Part shown: positions 5,048 through 5,143 of the stretch, piece by piece
How the letters are laid out: each line of letters begins with the position of its first letter
Numbering within the stretch: the first letter of the stretch is position 1
NCBI GenBank assembly: GCA_030754715.1
Contig: JASLZV010000163.1
Span: 1 to 5,143 of the forward strand
Source: Phycisphaerae bacterium
Lineage (GTDB): Bacteria; Planctomycetota; Phycisphaerae; SM23-33
Direction of reading: 5' to 3'
DNA length: 5,143 bases
Notes under the pieces: generated by a model
The model's input: only the letters and a program-made list of their open reading frames with translations
What the model was told of the DNA's origin: nothing
The model's database searches: none
Translations under genes and position numbers: made by a program

Positions 5048-5143
5048 AACATTTCCGGCCCACAAACTTGACTCAGCTCTCAGACGGCCGTCACATCCCC
5101 AGTCGGTCCGATCTGCCTTGCTCGCAAGCCGCAACCCTAAGCA
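5048..5143 (-). promoter_or_regulatory. Upstream region of dnaA (presumed promoter region)
   Basis: These 96 nt up to the window edge carry no credible gene. A short dyad, CTTGC-TC-GCAAG (5117-5128), lies about 90 nt before the dnaA start and could be an operator. I see no good -35/-10 pair and no consensus DnaA box, so autoregulation by DnaA cannot be claimed from this stretch. The promoter call rests only on position. Confidence 0.3.

Noticed and set aside
5027..5134. 36-codon N-terminal extension of DnaA
   Set aside because: It would translate through the Shine-Dalgarno site and the G10 run; DnaA domain I begins after ATG 5026.
1..5143. Defence system, CRISPR array, insertion sequence or tRNA
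   Set aside because: No transposase, Cas, restriction or toxin-antitoxin signature, no terminal inverted repeats with target duplication, and no tRNA cloverleaf was seen. One nuclease and one NYN protein alone do not make a defence island.

Overview
The window is GC-rich, densely coding bacterial DNA. It reads like a chromosomal segment of a planctomycete-like bacterium, possibly a member of Phycisphaerae. This is an inference from protein style: the DnaA domain IV motif G-K-N-H-S-S, the 'DGHTGSVP' type of alpha/beta hydrolase, and weak or absent Shine-Dalgarno sites on several genes. No rRNA or other marker is present to prove it.

Layout, left to right. (i) Bases 1-668, + strand: the 3' part of a secreted-type alpha/beta hydrolase (prolyl oligopeptidase-like), cut by the window edge. 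(ii) 757-1410, +: a thermonuclease (staphylococcal nuclease-like) domain behind a single N-terminal membrane anchor, with every catalytic residue present. (iii) 1411-1574: a gap ending in a degenerate 9-nt tandem repeat. (iv) 1575-2855, +: a multi-pass ArnT/PMT-like membrane glycosyltransferase. (v) 2843-3331, +: a small NYN-domain (YacP/Rae1-like) putative RNase, overlapping the glycosyltransferase by 13 nt and carrying its own Shine-Dalgarno site inside it. (vi) 3332-3607: a convergent intergenic region full of short repeats and dyads. (vii) 3608-5026, - strand: a complete dnaA, the replication initiator. (viii) 5027-5143: the dnaA leader, with a strong ribosome-binding site next to a run of ten G on the coding strand.

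The four + strand genes do not form one recognisable pathway. Only the glycosyltransferase and NYN genes look co-translated. dnaA stands alone: its downstream neighbour is the convergent NYN gene, not dnaN, and no cluster of DnaA boxes is visible, so this is not an evident oriC.

I find no mobile element, CRISPR array, defence island or clearly new multi-gene system. The most interesting signal is non-coding: three diverged copies of a unit of about 38 nt, each holding a 17-nt hairpin. They begin inside the last codons of dnaA and run past its stop codon. Two further short-period degenerate repeats, of 7 nt and 9 nt, lie in the other gene gaps.
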